The notes: generated by a model not told the origin, from the letters alone. A DNA stretch of 55,002 nucleotides from Apophysomyces variabilis (GCA_002749535.1 MZZL01000378.1:271841-326842), one strand, 5' to 3'. Counted from the first letter of the stretch, positions 12,925 through 24,706 are shown. Numbers and translations: made by a program.

Positions 12925-13480
12925 TCACAACCTTTTTTTTTTCCCACTGCCAACTTCTTTCTGATATTGCTTACATAGTCTTTTCTTTTCTCTTTTTTCT
13001 TTTCTTCCTTTTTCTCTATTCCCTTGTTGTTATTTTTTGTTTAACTTATAAATTATTTTAGTAAACTTTGCCTCATCCTTGTCATACTTCTACCTTATAA
13101 AGTTGTTTCAATTAACTATATAATGCCCCAATCACATCCCATCACACCAAGCGTCATAGTATTAAAGGACTATATAGTTATAGTGATCTCATCCCATCCA
13201 TTTTAATAAATTCAGTCCTGTTAAGAACGTATTTGCTATTGACCATAATCACCTTCAGAACACTGTCTAACTTACAAATATATTATACTGAAACCTTTTG
13301 GATTCATAGTAAATCACACTTAACAAGTAGACATTCACAAATACTAGAAGTGTAGACACATTAGCATCACCAGAAGTAACTTTTACTTGAAGCAATCAGT
13401 TTCTAAAGCAGAATATCAGATATTACTAAAAAAAATACAATAGCTACCATTAGTGAACTTTTGCCACGCTAATGAATTAA
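12925..13480. other. CACTA-1 3' non-coding segment
   Basis: Between the transposase stop and the right subterminal array. It starts with a pyrimidine-rich tract (TTTTTTTTTTCCC-like, 12930-13020) and is otherwise AT-rich without open frames. It probably holds the 3' UTR and polyadenylation region. Confidence 0.45.
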
Positions 13481-13483
13481 TCA

Positions 13484-13745
13484 CTACTTTTAGAGCATAT
13501 TAGCTACTTTAGCATGTTCACTACTTTTAGAGTGGATTTACTACTTTTAGTGTAGCTTTCACTACTTTTAGAGTAGACTTACTACTTTTAGTATACACTT
13601 TACTACTTTTAGTGAGAAATTTACTACTTTTAGTAATTTTACTACTTTTAGTACAGATTTACTACTTTTAGTATAGATTTACTACTTTTAGTGCGTTTTC
13701 ACTACTTTTAGTGCGTTTTTACTACTTTTAGTAAGGTCTGTGACC
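13484..13745 (+). repeat. CACTA-1 right subterminal array
   Basis: About a dozen copies of the near-palindrome ACTACTTTTAGTG, spaced every 20-23 bp, lead into the terminal CATAGTG. Each unit embeds an ACTA/TAGT inverted pair, so the array resembles a chain of mini-termini. It is probably the transposase or accessory-protein binding platform. Confidence 0.85.
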
Positions 13746-13751
13746 ATAGTG

Positions 13752-15330
13752 ATAATGGTGAATTACTATTCTACTGTCAAGATCCTACCTAAAATTATGC
13801 TATAATAATAGCAAAACATTCTCCAAAAATTGGCAATCTCCTTGGACATTATCAATAAAGAACATTTTAGGAAATTTGTGGCTACAGAGTTAGTATGATT
13901 TTGTCATTTCTTTGAAAGAGATGTGAAGGTACATTAGAGACTTAGTCAGCATAAGTTGCTGTATACAGATCTCTTTATATTTATTGCAAACAGTATAAAG
14001 AGCACTGAATACTGAAGCTTCTCCAACTTTTACCAGCTTCTTAATAATCTTAAAGGAGTGGTTCCCTTAGAGAATCTACCCACCAAGAGTTATTATTTGC
14101 TTGTCCATTAGCGGTCTAAGCTTGTCTAAAATAGTGGTATACACCAAGTGCAAATAAGCCGCTAAAGGAACAAAATCAGCATAACTTTTCTTTTTATCAA
14201 ATGAAGAAAAGGGTGCATACTCATTAGTATCTCATAGGGTATTAGCAATCATTAGCTTCATATGATGGTAGTTTATAGCATTTAGATACTAAAGCTCTAG
14301 TCTGTCATGATGAAGTGTGTATAGTCCATATAAAGTATGCTAGAAACGTTTAATACCCATGCCATTTTGAACAGCAGGTTAGAGCAGGTTTTCTACAACT
14401 TTAGATATTGCACATTGATATATAAGGTATGCTAGAAATTCTGCAACAAGATATTTAGGAAGCTGTTTCATTATCTGCTCAGCATGAGTATTTATAGTAC
14501 ACCTACAAACACTATTTGCACAGATATAATGAATTGATAGGATATAAAAGCAACTGGTCTAGTATTGAAACAGTATATGTATTAGTTAGCTGAACATGTA
14601 CTTATCTGCATACCTTTCTAGGTCAACAATATGGCATGCATAAGGACCTTTGTTGTAGCCTTTAACTAACAGTCTAATATTACAGGCTAGGTATAATAAA
14701 TCTTTTTTTATATGATACAGCAACCAAAGAAATATTTAAGGATAGTAAAGGACAGTTGAATTAATTTGGCCCTTATTAAGAGTGAAAAATGCTGATAGTG
14801 GTTTGACTCAGAATGTACTAAGTTAGTATTCTTTTAGAAAACTCTCTCTTTTAAGCTGTGCTTGCAAAGATAAAAAATATCTTTCTAGCATTCTATTGCA
14901 AGCTTTATTATATTTAGTATTATCTTTAATGACATTCTCTTCACTGTCTGATTCTTCATCCTCAGCAGCTACTTCTTTATCTTAAGTATCAATGATAACA
15001 CTGTCTTGCTCAATCTCTGACAAAAGCTCTCTAAGGCTATGCCTTTTTATTGCTATTTCTCTATTATTTCCACTTTTCTAGATTAATAAAAATAGATTAG
15101 CTTAAATATAGACTTTAACTGAAGAATTATATTTTTACAGGCTGATTGTTGGACTTAGATATAGTTGTAGGAGCATTTAACGCTGATGAAGAAGCTTCAG
15201 AATATTTTCCAGTAGCTGACATAAATGAGAGCTTTGTTTATCTAAGTGATTTTGTTTCTTAGGTTTTATGAGGATATCCTGCATAATGGTTAGGGGAATT
15301 TTTTTGTCTAATAGGTCTTCCTCTCTTCAT
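13752..15330 (-). pseudogene. AT-hook repeat gene remnant, truncated by CACTA-1
   Basis: On the minus strand, starting at an ATG at 15330, the reading begins MKRGRPIRQKN (an AT-hook-like KRGRP). Further on it contains NIRLLVKGYNKGPYACHIVD, THAEQIMKQLPKYLVAEF, a PFSSFDKKKSYADFVP block, HSFKIIKKLVKVGEASVF and FIDNVQGDCQFLENV near 13840. I recognise this as a fungal repeat-associated family but cannot name it with certainty. It has many TAA/TAG/TGA codons, mostly explicable as mutated Gln or Arg codons, and almost no CpG. It stops at the ATA flanking CACTA-1, so that insertion probably truncated it. Confidence 0.5.
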
Positions 15331-15829
15331 TTTTGAAAATTATATTCAGCTTAAGTTGGATAAGTTGACGCTAATAGAAAAAAAGAGCAATGTTTAAATG
15401 ATCATTCTTAGAATTTTTTTGAACTGTATTTAAATTTTAAACACAGACTTAAATGCAGGGTTTTCACTGGATAAGCAGAAGCAGAAAGGGGAATCACTAT
15501 GTGATCATTTTATTGGATGAAATGAAAACACTATATAAACTATTTATTGGTTAAGTGGTAGCTTAAATACACTATATCACATTTTCACTGGCTGGCTCTT
15601 GCATTATATGCAAATATTATTCACCCATACCACCCTGAACACTTCAAGCCCACCTATTTTTCCTTTTTTTCTTTGCTATACTGGGGGAAAAAAGCAGAAA
15701 ATTATTAACAAATCACTTGTTAATGTCACATGTCTAATAATAGGTTCAAAATCAGTACCTTACTGTTATTTATTGGCTAGATAGTAGTGAGAAGACCCAA
15801 ACTACTGCTGTTATGTTGCAACATCATCT
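15331..15829. other. Non-coding spacer between two minus-strand remnants
   Basis: AT-rich, with no open frame I can attach to a family; the 61-codon plus-strand frame at 15599 looks accidental. It should hold one terminus of the decayed CACTA-2, but I cannot find a convincing CACTA end. Confidence 0.35.
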
Positions 15830-18640
15830 CAAGTCAAAAGAAATAATATACAGATGGCCAATTCCTAGTTTTCTTTATCAAATGACCAACAAAGCTCACA
15901 ATGTCATAGCATTCAATAACTACTAGCTTAGATTTAACTGATGGACTTATATAAATATAGTCGAAGTTTCTATCTACTTTTGCATTATAAACATCTACTG
16001 CAGCCAGTATGCATGCCTCATTATTCTAACTATACTGCATATAAAAAAGGACTTGACCAAAAAAGCACTTTATTTTTAATCTTGCAGGATGCTAAGAGTT
16101 AGCATATCTAAACAGTGAACAGTGTTAGTAAAAGAATCTATTTATATCTTATATATCAACTATAGTAGCAAGCCTGACAAAATATGCTGCATAATTGCCT
16201 TGCTTGTGCTAGAGCAGACTTCTAAAAACCTTATAATCATGCCAAAGGCTGCCAGCATATTCAAATGTCTCTTCTATTGCACTAGAAACTTCAATGTAAG
16301 AATAAAAGCATTGAAGGGTATGTCATAGAGCTTATGACTTTACAGCTGCAATTTCTTTCATTGTTTTCAGAGAAGCAATTTGCAGCTTCTCTCACAGCTC
16401 TGGCTCTATTAGTAGTTTCTCATCTAATGTCTGATTTACGCCTAGTAAGGATTTTTTGCTATTATCTCCTTCAGGCTCTATTCTCAGATACCTGGTCATA
16501 GTAAGCTTATTTATAATCACAGCAGCATTCTGACCAGGAGCACTACCTAAGCTAATCAGGTAGCTATATAAACCAATGGTTTATTCTAAGGATCAAGCAA
16601 TAAAGTACCAAAAAGGTTCTAGCCTGTGAATAACATCTGTTATATAGAACAGATAGTGCTATACTGGCGTAAAAATAGAGATATCAAGTACTTTATTAGT
16701 ATCTTTAATGAGATGATCAAGGAAATGATGCCATATATTGATATTACTACAGAAGTACATCTATGTTAGTATAGATTAGCATTAAATAAGTTTACCTTTC
16801 AATATCTTGCAGGTCATTCTAACTAAGTTTATAACTTAGTGCCAGCTAACAGGCTCAAACCAAAGCAATCATAGCATTTTTAGCTTTAACACTGCCTATC
16901 CTCATAATGACAAGAGTAGAAACAACATAGAGTAAGAAATTGATCCAGTCAACTGCTTTAGGTCTTACTGCTCCTACAAGACTCTTCCATTTACCCTAGA
17001 ATACAGTTGGAATATCTTTATAAAAGCCTTCTATCTCTTGCATTATGTCTATAAGGATATTAGCATCCAAGTTAAATGGCAAAGCTTTGCTATCCAGAAT
17101 ATATTTATCCTGCAAAAGCAGGAAGAATTGATGGCTAATTCTATATCCTAAAAGGTGTATTTCATCAAGTCTCCAAAACTTTGGGCCCTAAAATGAGTTA
17201 AGGTAAGCAAACTAAGTTGGTTTGGTTAAACTATCCTTGATAAATTTAGCTATTGTGAAAGACTTCTGCATTTAAGGACAAACCTTATTTCTAGTCCTAA
17301 AGCCATCAACAGTGCACTATATATAGAGAACCAGATAGGGAAAGAAATAGATGCCGCCAGTGCTATTCTTTCTTCTTCTTTCTTTTATTTAATATATATA
17401 ATATCTATTATATGATTGATGCTCACTGTGGTTGGCAAGATACCTTACTGCAAAAATATCACCAGTAGCAAAAAGAAGATGCACCTTGCTGTAAATATCT
17501 ATACCATTGCTTTTTATTACCATTTCTGCTCTTTAGAGCACTTCTAGCTCAGCAAGTATGGAACTTAAAAAAGAGGCAAGATCTTTAGGCTAGTTAGGAT
17601 TTGAAATGACATAAAGTTGTATTATTCTATTGTTCTCATATCTATAGCAAGTTTAAAAACATTATAAATGTTATGATGTTAAATAATAATACCTTATGGA
17701 TAAGTCTAAGTTCAAAACAATGGTATAAACTATTGTTATAGTATATTTGCTGCCTTTGAAAAGCTGGAACCCATTTAGATACAGGCTAATAGCTACATCA
17801 TAATCACTAGTAAATAACTTCTCTTGCAACTCACTGTATGTTGATCCATTGAAAACATCTGTATATAAGTTTGGATCTTATCAGCAGTTGTAATAGTATG
17901 ATATAAGCTGTCTCATCTCTGGATCATGGAGTATAAAAGCAATTTGCTCCCCAAGTAGAAGTATTTGCATGGTTGAAACTGGCTAAGATATGTCTTCACC
18001 ACTTCTAGACTGCACATATCTAGCCTAGCTACAATGTTCATAAACAGTGCATTTATTATCTATGTTGAACAGTTTGCATCTATTTGCACAAATGTTATAT
18101 TGCTTAGTCTTTATAGGGAAGGCTCCTGCTGCAGCCCTAGCAGACATATAAGGAAATAGAAAATGCTCACAGTCTAGAGAGATGTTAATAAAAATTTAAG
18201 TCAAACTAGCAGTACAAACTAGGTTTTCCTAGTGAAATAGCTTTGTTTGCTATACTGAGGATTTCTTTATAAGCGGCCCTTAACATACTATACTTGGTCA
18301 TAGTCTGTAACAGTTTTACACTCAAGTGGGCAATCTCATTTCTGGGGGTGCTATGCTTGAATTTATACTTTAACAAGAGAGATTCTTTATTGCCAGGCAG
18401 GTCATCAGTGGCTTCTGTACCTTTATAATGATGTAAATATGATTGAGAATGTTACTGTCTGCAGCAACTAAAATATTTAGAGTAGTCTCAAAATCTAAAT
18501 CCTTATAATTTTCTCATAATAAAATACAAAAGTTTTTGGAAATAATGTCTAAGAGGGAAACCTCTTCATGAACAATATTCTCTACTGCATCTAAGATGTT
18601 ATCAAGAGGAGTGATACTGTTTATATTTATAGTGTTAGTT
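15830..18640 (-). pseudogene. CACTA-2 transposase pseudogene, Tnp2 family
   Basis: Strongly decayed minus-strand reading, matching the CACTA-1 transposase in order. A Cys cluster (YNICANRCKLFNIDNKC, about 18120-18050) is followed by SLYLNGFQLFKGSKYTIT (near 17760), SKVHLLFATGDIF (near 17470), AVDWINFLLYVVSTLV (near 16940), SLGSAPGQNAAVI (near 16540) and a C-terminal stretch around 15850-16050. The CACTA-1 counterparts are VCRNGC, VNGFQLFNTSK, RVHLLLATGDIP, AVDWLDFLLYIVS and AAPGQNAS. Dozens of stops, nearly all TAG/TAA at Gln positions or TGA at Arg positions. CpG is almost absent. Exons not resolved; limits approximate. Confidence 0.72.
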
Positions 18641-19138
18641 GATGGCTGTTGTTGATCTTATATCTGATATAGGTTCTGTCTAATATACAGATACTGTTTA
18701 TAAAAAGATTAAAAATAGTTTGCAATATATTGCAAGCTTTGAATGCTTCCTCCAGTTTATGCATCTCTATAGTGATAAACATGGCTTTACATTATACAGT
18801 TCTTAGCATGTTTGCCAAAGACTCTTATATTAAAGAATTTATGACACTAAGGATACTTCTATGCCTTTGCTAAGGCATATTAGCAACGTTTGAAGGAATG
18901 GTTAATATCTATATAGACTTTTAAAAATTTTCAATCAAAAAAATAGAAAAGAACAAAGAGAGTAAGGACTTTGTAATCACAAAATTTCATTAGTTTTTCA
19001 GAATTTTGTACTATATATAGTGGAGATATTGACAATCAGTTAATTTATAATATTTAAAATACTTTTAATTTAGTCTGTTTATAACAAAACTTAGCTAACT
19101 TAAGAGTAACTTTATTGTCTATCTTCTTTCTATCAACA

Positions 19139-19800
19139 ATGTCTTAGCATTCTAACACTATTAATGCTATCCAAACTGCTCTAAACACTATTTTGATACA
19201 TTTTGAGGCTTTAGAGAAAACTACCACTAAGGCGTTAGAGAATAACTACATTGAGCTTCTAAGGGGATAAGATTGTCAAAAAAATATCCTCAAGATGATC
19301 CTTGAGAACTAGCAACAAATCCTTTATACTGTAGAAGCTATCAGCAGCCATCTCATTATTAGAGATAAACTATATAATGATTAATTAAATGGCCTTTTAA
19401 TTGTAGAGAGAATATATAAAAGGTTATTATACATAGTAAACAACAAAGCTAGACCTATACAACTTTCAATGAGAGTTATAGAGGGTTGCATTTATAGCAT
19501 ATTTTTTCTAAATAATATTGAGAAGGCCAATAATGCCATAAGTATGTTGCAACCTCTGCTATATAGGGCAGCAGTGTATCTTAAAGCCAAGCTGAAGCTG
19601 CAAGACTTCTCTATTGCTTGGAGCTCCATCCTATCTTTAAGTTAGTTGGATGCTGCAGTTGCCTTTGAAACAGAAGCAGCTATAAAAGGCATACCTTTTA
19701 ATAAATGTACCAACTTCTAGATAGTGTTGTGGCTCTTGCAGTATAAGTGGGGTAACTATCATTAGTATTACAAGCATTGTACCAAGATAAGTATCTGATA
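19139..19800 (+). pseudogene. CACTA-2 accessory gene pseudogene
   Basis: Divergent from the Tnp2 pseudogene, with an ATG at 19139. Readable segments include NTINAIQTALNTILIHFEAL and, near the end, a block matching the CACTA-1 accessory protein: GIPFNKCTNFW and YKWGNYHQYY-like here, against GVPLDLCENYW and RKWQNAYN there. The expected splice donor after this block reads ATAAGT where CACTA-1 has GTAAGT, a G-to-A change. Several stops. The shared divergent layout supports a second CACTA element here. Confidence 0.55.
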
Positions 19801-20330
19801 AATACATTTTGTCTTTAACTAATAATATAAAAAGTTTATACAATTGAAAGCAGCATTGAATAATTACTATTATAGCCCTTATTAGTTTTTAACTAAATGT
19901 ATTTGTTAGTTTATTGGCCTTCCAGAACAATAATAATAGATAAGAAAAAGAGCATTTATAATTATAACGCAGAAACTGCTATTAACTATATTGTATAAAG
20001 AACATAAAATAACAAGTAAATTTCATTAGCTTAACTATTCAAGACATATTAAATGTCTACAAAAGTATATTTAAGCTGACATAATAAAATAATTACACAG
20101 ATAAACAGTATTAGACTTTTAACATACTGTTTGTTCAATTAGTAGTCTATATTATTTTTCATAACTAACTTGCACTAATAGCTGTGAACATTAGATATAA
20201 AATTGCAGCTCCTTTATAAGTCAAAGATAATTTCTATATTTTAGGCTTTATAATAATAAAAGTGTAATTATAGGACTAATCCTTGAACTGTTCTTTAATC
20301 TTGTTCTATAATTCAAGGTTTATTAATAGA
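19801..20330. other. AT-rich flank of the hAT-B copy 1 insertion
   Basis: No coding potential. Near 20280-20318 an imperfect hairpin has CCTTGAA and TTCAAGG arms; similar CTTGAA/TATAATT words continue just beyond the hAT insertion at 37600-37720, so these two blocks were contiguous before it. They may be a subterminal region of an older element. Confidence 0.35.
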
Positions 20331-21598
20331 CCCATACTTAAGGCTTGCAATTTTGGACTGACTATCTCAATACTGACCTATACTGAACTATACTGTTAAT
20401 CTCAGTCAGTAAGTTTTGGACTGAACCTCTTGAACTAATAGTCTTAGTTTATATATTTTGAACTAATTTCAGTTTATATAAACTGTCCTAACCCAACTGA
20501 TTAGACCATTGGTCATGATAGTAGTTTTGGTTTTCAAAAAGAAAATTATTATCTATAAGGTATTATTGGAGAAAAAATAAGTTTGTGATTTTGGAGGTAC
20601 CCATAGCTGAAGGTACTCCCATAAAAGGAATGTAGTGTAACAAATGCTCCATAGCAGGAAAGATGATACTAAAGGTACCTCTATATGAGAAAACTAGTGC
20701 TATTTAATCTTACTGCAGACAAAGAAAATAGCTTTAAGTAACAAGAAATGGTATAAGTAATTTAAGCTTTTATTAGCTTACTGTTTCTTCAACTGTTCAT
20801 TATTTTTTGGATTCCTAGCATACAATGTCTAATTTTAAAAAGTATAATATTGATCTAATGATAGGTAACAATAATGACTTATCAATTTTCATCAATATGT
20901 TTTCTATGCGTTCCACTTTGTATGCGGTATTTCAGCGTTATATAAAGTATTGAAGATGATTTGACCTTTAATCTACAGGCAATAATCTATCCTTAACAAC
21001 TCCCCTATATATATAGAGCGTCATTAAAATACTACTGTGAATAAAAAACGACATTACAGTTATTGGCTGCATAATAAAATACTTCTTTATATATTAGATT
21101 GAAAAACTACTGAATATGTTACATTAGTTCTATTGTTCGATAAGTCATTATTGTCCAAAACTAATTCTAAAAATTTAGTTTTGTTTGCACTAACTTTAAA
21201 GACTGTAAATAAGTTAGATCATCTGCAGAGTTTAGAAAATTATAGAAGAATCATGTTTTGGAATCGATTTATTGTAAAAACATTATTTATTAAGTTGTTG
21301 TTTATTGAAAAATTAGTTTTAAAATAGCTTTGCTATGGCTAACTAAGGTATAAAAAGATATTAAACAGAGAAGAAATGGGGAGTGAGCAATAATAAAGTA
21401 TCGTATCAATCCTTGATCTGATATAACCGTGCAAGATTACTGAGGAAGATAGACGAAAGTGACAACAACAAAGTAAAGACAAACGATAGTAATCTTTATT
21501 GATTTTTCTGTTTTAGATATTTATACTAACTGGTTTGCTGTAGGCTTGACAGGATGTGAGTCATAGAGAGTTGTACTTGGAGTACACTTTTATAAAGC

Positions 21599-21705
21599 AT
21601 GAGTCATATTGAGCGTTCATGTTACCAATGGATAGTATGGAATGTGCGTATTCTGAAAGTAGCAAAAGGATACGACAAAAGCTATTATCTTTACAATCAA
21701 CAGTG
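21599..21705 (+). CDS. Possible small MULE exon split by gypsy-2 (unproven)
   Basis: A plus-strand frame beginning MSHIERSCYQWIVWNVR runs to the gypsy-2 insertion. If the retrotransposon and one AGTG duplicate are removed, it continues at 30601 as WFKKEEASVR up to a GTAAAA-type donor near 30629. This could be an exon of a second MULE gene or a chance frame. No family recognised. Confidence 0.25.
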
Positions 21706-22036
21706 TGTCGTAGTACAGACCATCGGCCAATCACGCTTAAGCACCGAAGAAGGCAAGCCTTTGCTTCTCTCAGTGTTTGTCCAAAAAAGATCGAATCTCC
21801 AAGAAGTTCTCATCTACCGCACTTTACCTTTTATCTTTTAACCAATTCCCTTTTCTATCACCATACTGAGAAGATTACATAATTTAGAATAGAAAAAAGA
21901 TATAAATATCCATGAGATCAACGAAGAATAAAATATCATCTTATCCACTTATTTTTATTGTGATTCTATTGTTCACTATCTTTGTCTTGTCTTTTCCTGG
22001 CCATTGGATTATCAGCTCAAGGATATGGCGACAACA
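21706..22036 (+). repeat. Gypsy-2 5' LTR
   Basis: Starts TGTCGTAGTACAGACC and ends GGCGACAACA (TG..CA termini). It holds a TATA-like GATATAAATATCC near 21898, which should drive the genomic transcript. It aligns without gaps to the 3' LTR. Confidence 0.93.
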
Positions 22037-22038
22037 TT

Positions 22039-22052
22039 TGGTAGCTGATGAC
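22039..22052 (+). other. Gypsy-2 primer binding site
   Basis: TGGTAGCTGATGAC begins 2 nt after the LTR end. A TGG start matches the CCA 3' end of a tRNA, as expected for minus-strand priming. The tRNA species cannot be named from the window. Confidence 0.6.
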
Positions 22053-23214
22053 AAGTTCCTTTTCTACTGACCAACAAAAGAAGTTTATTTTGCAAGAATT
22101 TGTACTTAAAATTTTACCACAAGAATATCATGAGCTATACAAGACCAGTGATCCACAAGAAGTTATCCCAGAGGAAGAACAAACCAAGTTTTCAAAGCGA
22201 AATTTAAAAACACTTTGACAAAGAGCAGAAAAAATCAGTAAAACATTCCTGAGAGCCTGTAAGAAGAACAAGATGAACTCAGAAGAACAACAGAACACTA
22301 TGATGGAAACCATGAAAGCAATGCTGGCACAACTATATGAGCAGCAACAAGAGATCAAGGCCCTACGACTAGAGGCGGCCATGGTGCAAGAAACAAAAAA
22401 GGCATTACCTTCATACATAAAACCCATGCAACCAGACGTATTTTGTGGCGAGCGTTCTTCAGCCACAATTGAGGCGTGGTTACACACGGTAGACAAATAC
22501 AGCAAATTCTCTGGACTAAGTGACAGCTAGAAGATGACGTACGCATCCACTCTTCTGTGAGATGCAGCAGCAACTTGGTGGCGGCACCTAGAGGTGATGA
22601 TCAATGATATCACAGGGAGAGCAAGTGTCCTGGAAACATGGATAGAATTCAAGGAACTGTTTCGAAAAGAATTCAAGCCTAGTAACGCAACTCAGATAGC
22701 CTGACAGCAACTGCAAGAACTTCAACAAACCAGATCCATTCGTGATTACATTGTGGCGTTTCAAAATATCATGCTCAACTTGCCTGAAATGTTCGATGAG
22801 GATGCCATGCATCAGTTCGTCTGTGGTCTCCAATATGATGCAAGACTACAGGTGCTCCTGAACTATCCAAAGTCCCTCACCGAAGCATATAACGCAGCAG
22901 AAGCATTTAAATCAGCATATGAATGTGCACAAGGAACGTACGAACCCTTTGAGCAGTCCAATGGGGTAGCTTCCTGGCAAAATCAAGGTTACGGAGGCCC
23001 TACACCAATGGAACTTGACGTTATCCAGTCACAGGGTAGATATGCAAGCAGAGGAAGACCTTGGTAGCGCGGCGGATATAACGCAAGACAAGGTCATGGT
23101 CCAGGAAGAAGCAACGAGGAATCAGACCTGAGGACCATTACCTGCTACAACTGCGGTAGAGAAGGACACATTGCGCGCGTATGTCCTTCACCCTACAAGA
23201 AAAACCAGCAATGA
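22048..23214 (+). pseudogene. Gypsy-2 gag (capsid and nucleocapsid)
   Basis: The ATG at 22048 begins MTSSFSTDQQKKF. A Gln/Glu-rich coiled segment is at about 22273-22400. The retrotransposon capsid domain is at about 22440-22930 (AATWWRHLE, SIRDYIVAFQNIM, FVCGLQYDARLQVLL). A CCHC zinc knuckle is near 23143 (CYNCGREGHIARVCP, spacing C-2-C-4-H-4-C) behind an Arg/Gly-rich stretch. The product would form the virus-like particle. Premature stops include TGA at Arg positions (near 22201, 22558 and 22701) and TAG at 23066-23068. It ends at TGA 23212-23214, overlapping the ATG of pol. Confidence 0.85.
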
Positions 23215-24144
23215 CAAACTGTGCAGTCTAGCCAGTCATTGGATTTAAAAGGCCAAGCGCATCAGGAGTAAGGGAAGTACTGGTACACAAGAACAATCAT
23301 TCCCTGAACATGGTTGAATCAAAACAAGAAGCAATTGTCAAGATCGAAGAAGTGAAGTGTGAAGAACCAGTCAAGAACAATCCAAACAAACATCTTGAGA
23401 GTTTAGACTTTCTTATTGATGATGTTAATCACATCAAAGAATTGAATGCAATAAACAACATGGACTTACCTCTGTATGACTTGGTTTGTAATGGTGTTAT
23501 ATGCGAAATGTTACTGGACAGCAGAGCAAGTGGCTGCTATGTATCACCCAGAATCGCAAGAGGCCTTTCAATTAAGCCGATTACCAAATGACAAGTCGAA
23601 ACAGCTGGAGGCTACAGGATCGATATCACTGAAGGTGTTACTCTCTTGCTCAATGCTGGTGGCTTTGTACATGACATAACAGTGTATATATTGGATACCA
23701 AGTTCGATCTTATTCTCAGCCAGGACTGGATCAAGCGCTGGAAGCCTATACTGGACTGGGATCGTGACACCTGGATGATCAAGACATCAGAGGGGACATA
23801 CACCTTGTGACCAAAGAACGATCGTCCAGTATCTGATTTGGCATATCTCATATCACATCAACAGGTTCAACGATTCGAACGAGAAAAGCAAGTAGAAGCT
23901 CAATACCTTTGTTATCTCTGAACAGATGCCAAAGGGAATTGGATGTGTCAGGATCTCCGATTCACCAACCTAGTCACTGAATTTAGTGATGTATTTTGAG
24001 ACAAATTACCCAGGTTGCCGCCTAAACGAGATGTTGAGCATGTTATCAATATAGGGGACGTGGCTCCAATCAACCATGCACCATACAAGATGAGTCCTCT
24101 AGAACTTGATGAACTGCGAAAGCAACTGAATGAGCTCCTTGAAC
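23211..24144 (+). pseudogene. Gypsy-2 pol, 5' part (protease and start of RT)
   Basis: The frame opens at an ATG (23211) overlapping the gag stop as ATGA, one base back in frame. An acidic linker is followed by the aspartic protease at about 23460-23740, whose active site reads LLDSRASGCYVSP: the Asp is kept but the usual Gly is Arg, fitting GGA to AGA. After the protease come VTEFSDVF and HVINIGDVAPINHAPY, the segment preceding RT in gypsy elements. The frame is cut by hAT-A copy 1 within ELLEL; one copy of its 8-bp TSD restores the frame to the 3' part. Confidence 0.85.
24137..24144. repeat. hAT-A copy 1 target-site duplication (left)
   Basis: CCTTGAAC here and again at 27657-27664: exact 8-bp duplicates directly bordering TAAGGCTTGAA and the terminal TTCATGCCCTA. 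Confidence 0.95.
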
Positions 24145-24154
24145 TAAGGCTTGA

Positions 24155-24360
24155 ATGTGGGCCGGGAAAGCCCGAAGCCCGGCCCAGTTCAGCCCGGCCC
24201 ACCGGGACTTGGTCCATAGATCGGGCCCAAATTTTATGGCCCAATGGGAACTGGGCCAATATATAGGCCCAGCTCAGATTAACCCGGCCCAGATTGAGTC
24301 CCATTTTCCCATTTTCCCACTTTCCCATGGGCCTTTGAAGGGCCCATGGGCCCTTTAAAC
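24155..24360. repeat. hAT-A left subterminal GGCCCA array
   Basis: Dense TGGGCC/GGCCCA words in both orientations, GC-rich in an AT-rich region. A matching array sits at the right end (27425-27650) and in copy 2 (41470-41700 and 44770-44985). These are probable transposase binding sites. Confidence 0.8.
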
Positions 24361-24706
24361 ACCTTTGGGCTTATCATGCAAGTTATTAACTTTATTACTA
24401 AGGAACACGTTCTCTTTTGTGACTGAAAAAAATTTTTTTATTTATTTTGCTCTCTTGTTCTTCTTCATCTTTATCCTTTTCTTTTCTTTTTCTTAAACAT
24501 AGTAAGGTTAGAAGAGTAAAGGCAAAGGTGGTCTTTTCTTTTTCTGTTTTTCTATTTTTCTATTTTTCTGTTTTTCTGTTTTTCTGTTTTTCTGTTTTCT
24601 CCATTTTTCTTTTTCTTCTTTATGTTAGCCTGTTTTTATATTTCTCCATTTATTTTTTTTCCGTTTCTCTGTTTTTTCTATTTTTTTCTCAAGCACAATT
24701 GCAAGA

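Larger units (their letters stand above)
6784..13751 (+). mobile_element. CACTA-1: complete CACTA (EnSpm) DNA transposon
   Basis: The left end reads CACTATGACCACAGGG and the right end, reverse complemented, CACTATGGTCACAGAC, so the termini are 5'-CACTATG. The trinucleotide ATA flanks both ends (6781-6783 and 13752-13754), matching the 3-bp TSD of the superfamily. Inside are subterminal arrays of an ACTACTTTTAGT-type palindrome at both ends, a Tnp2-type transposase gene (plus) and a divergent accessory gene (minus). Length is 6968 bp. It lies between the gypsy-1 end and the AT-hook repeat gene. Structure intact, genes damaged. Confidence 0.93.
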
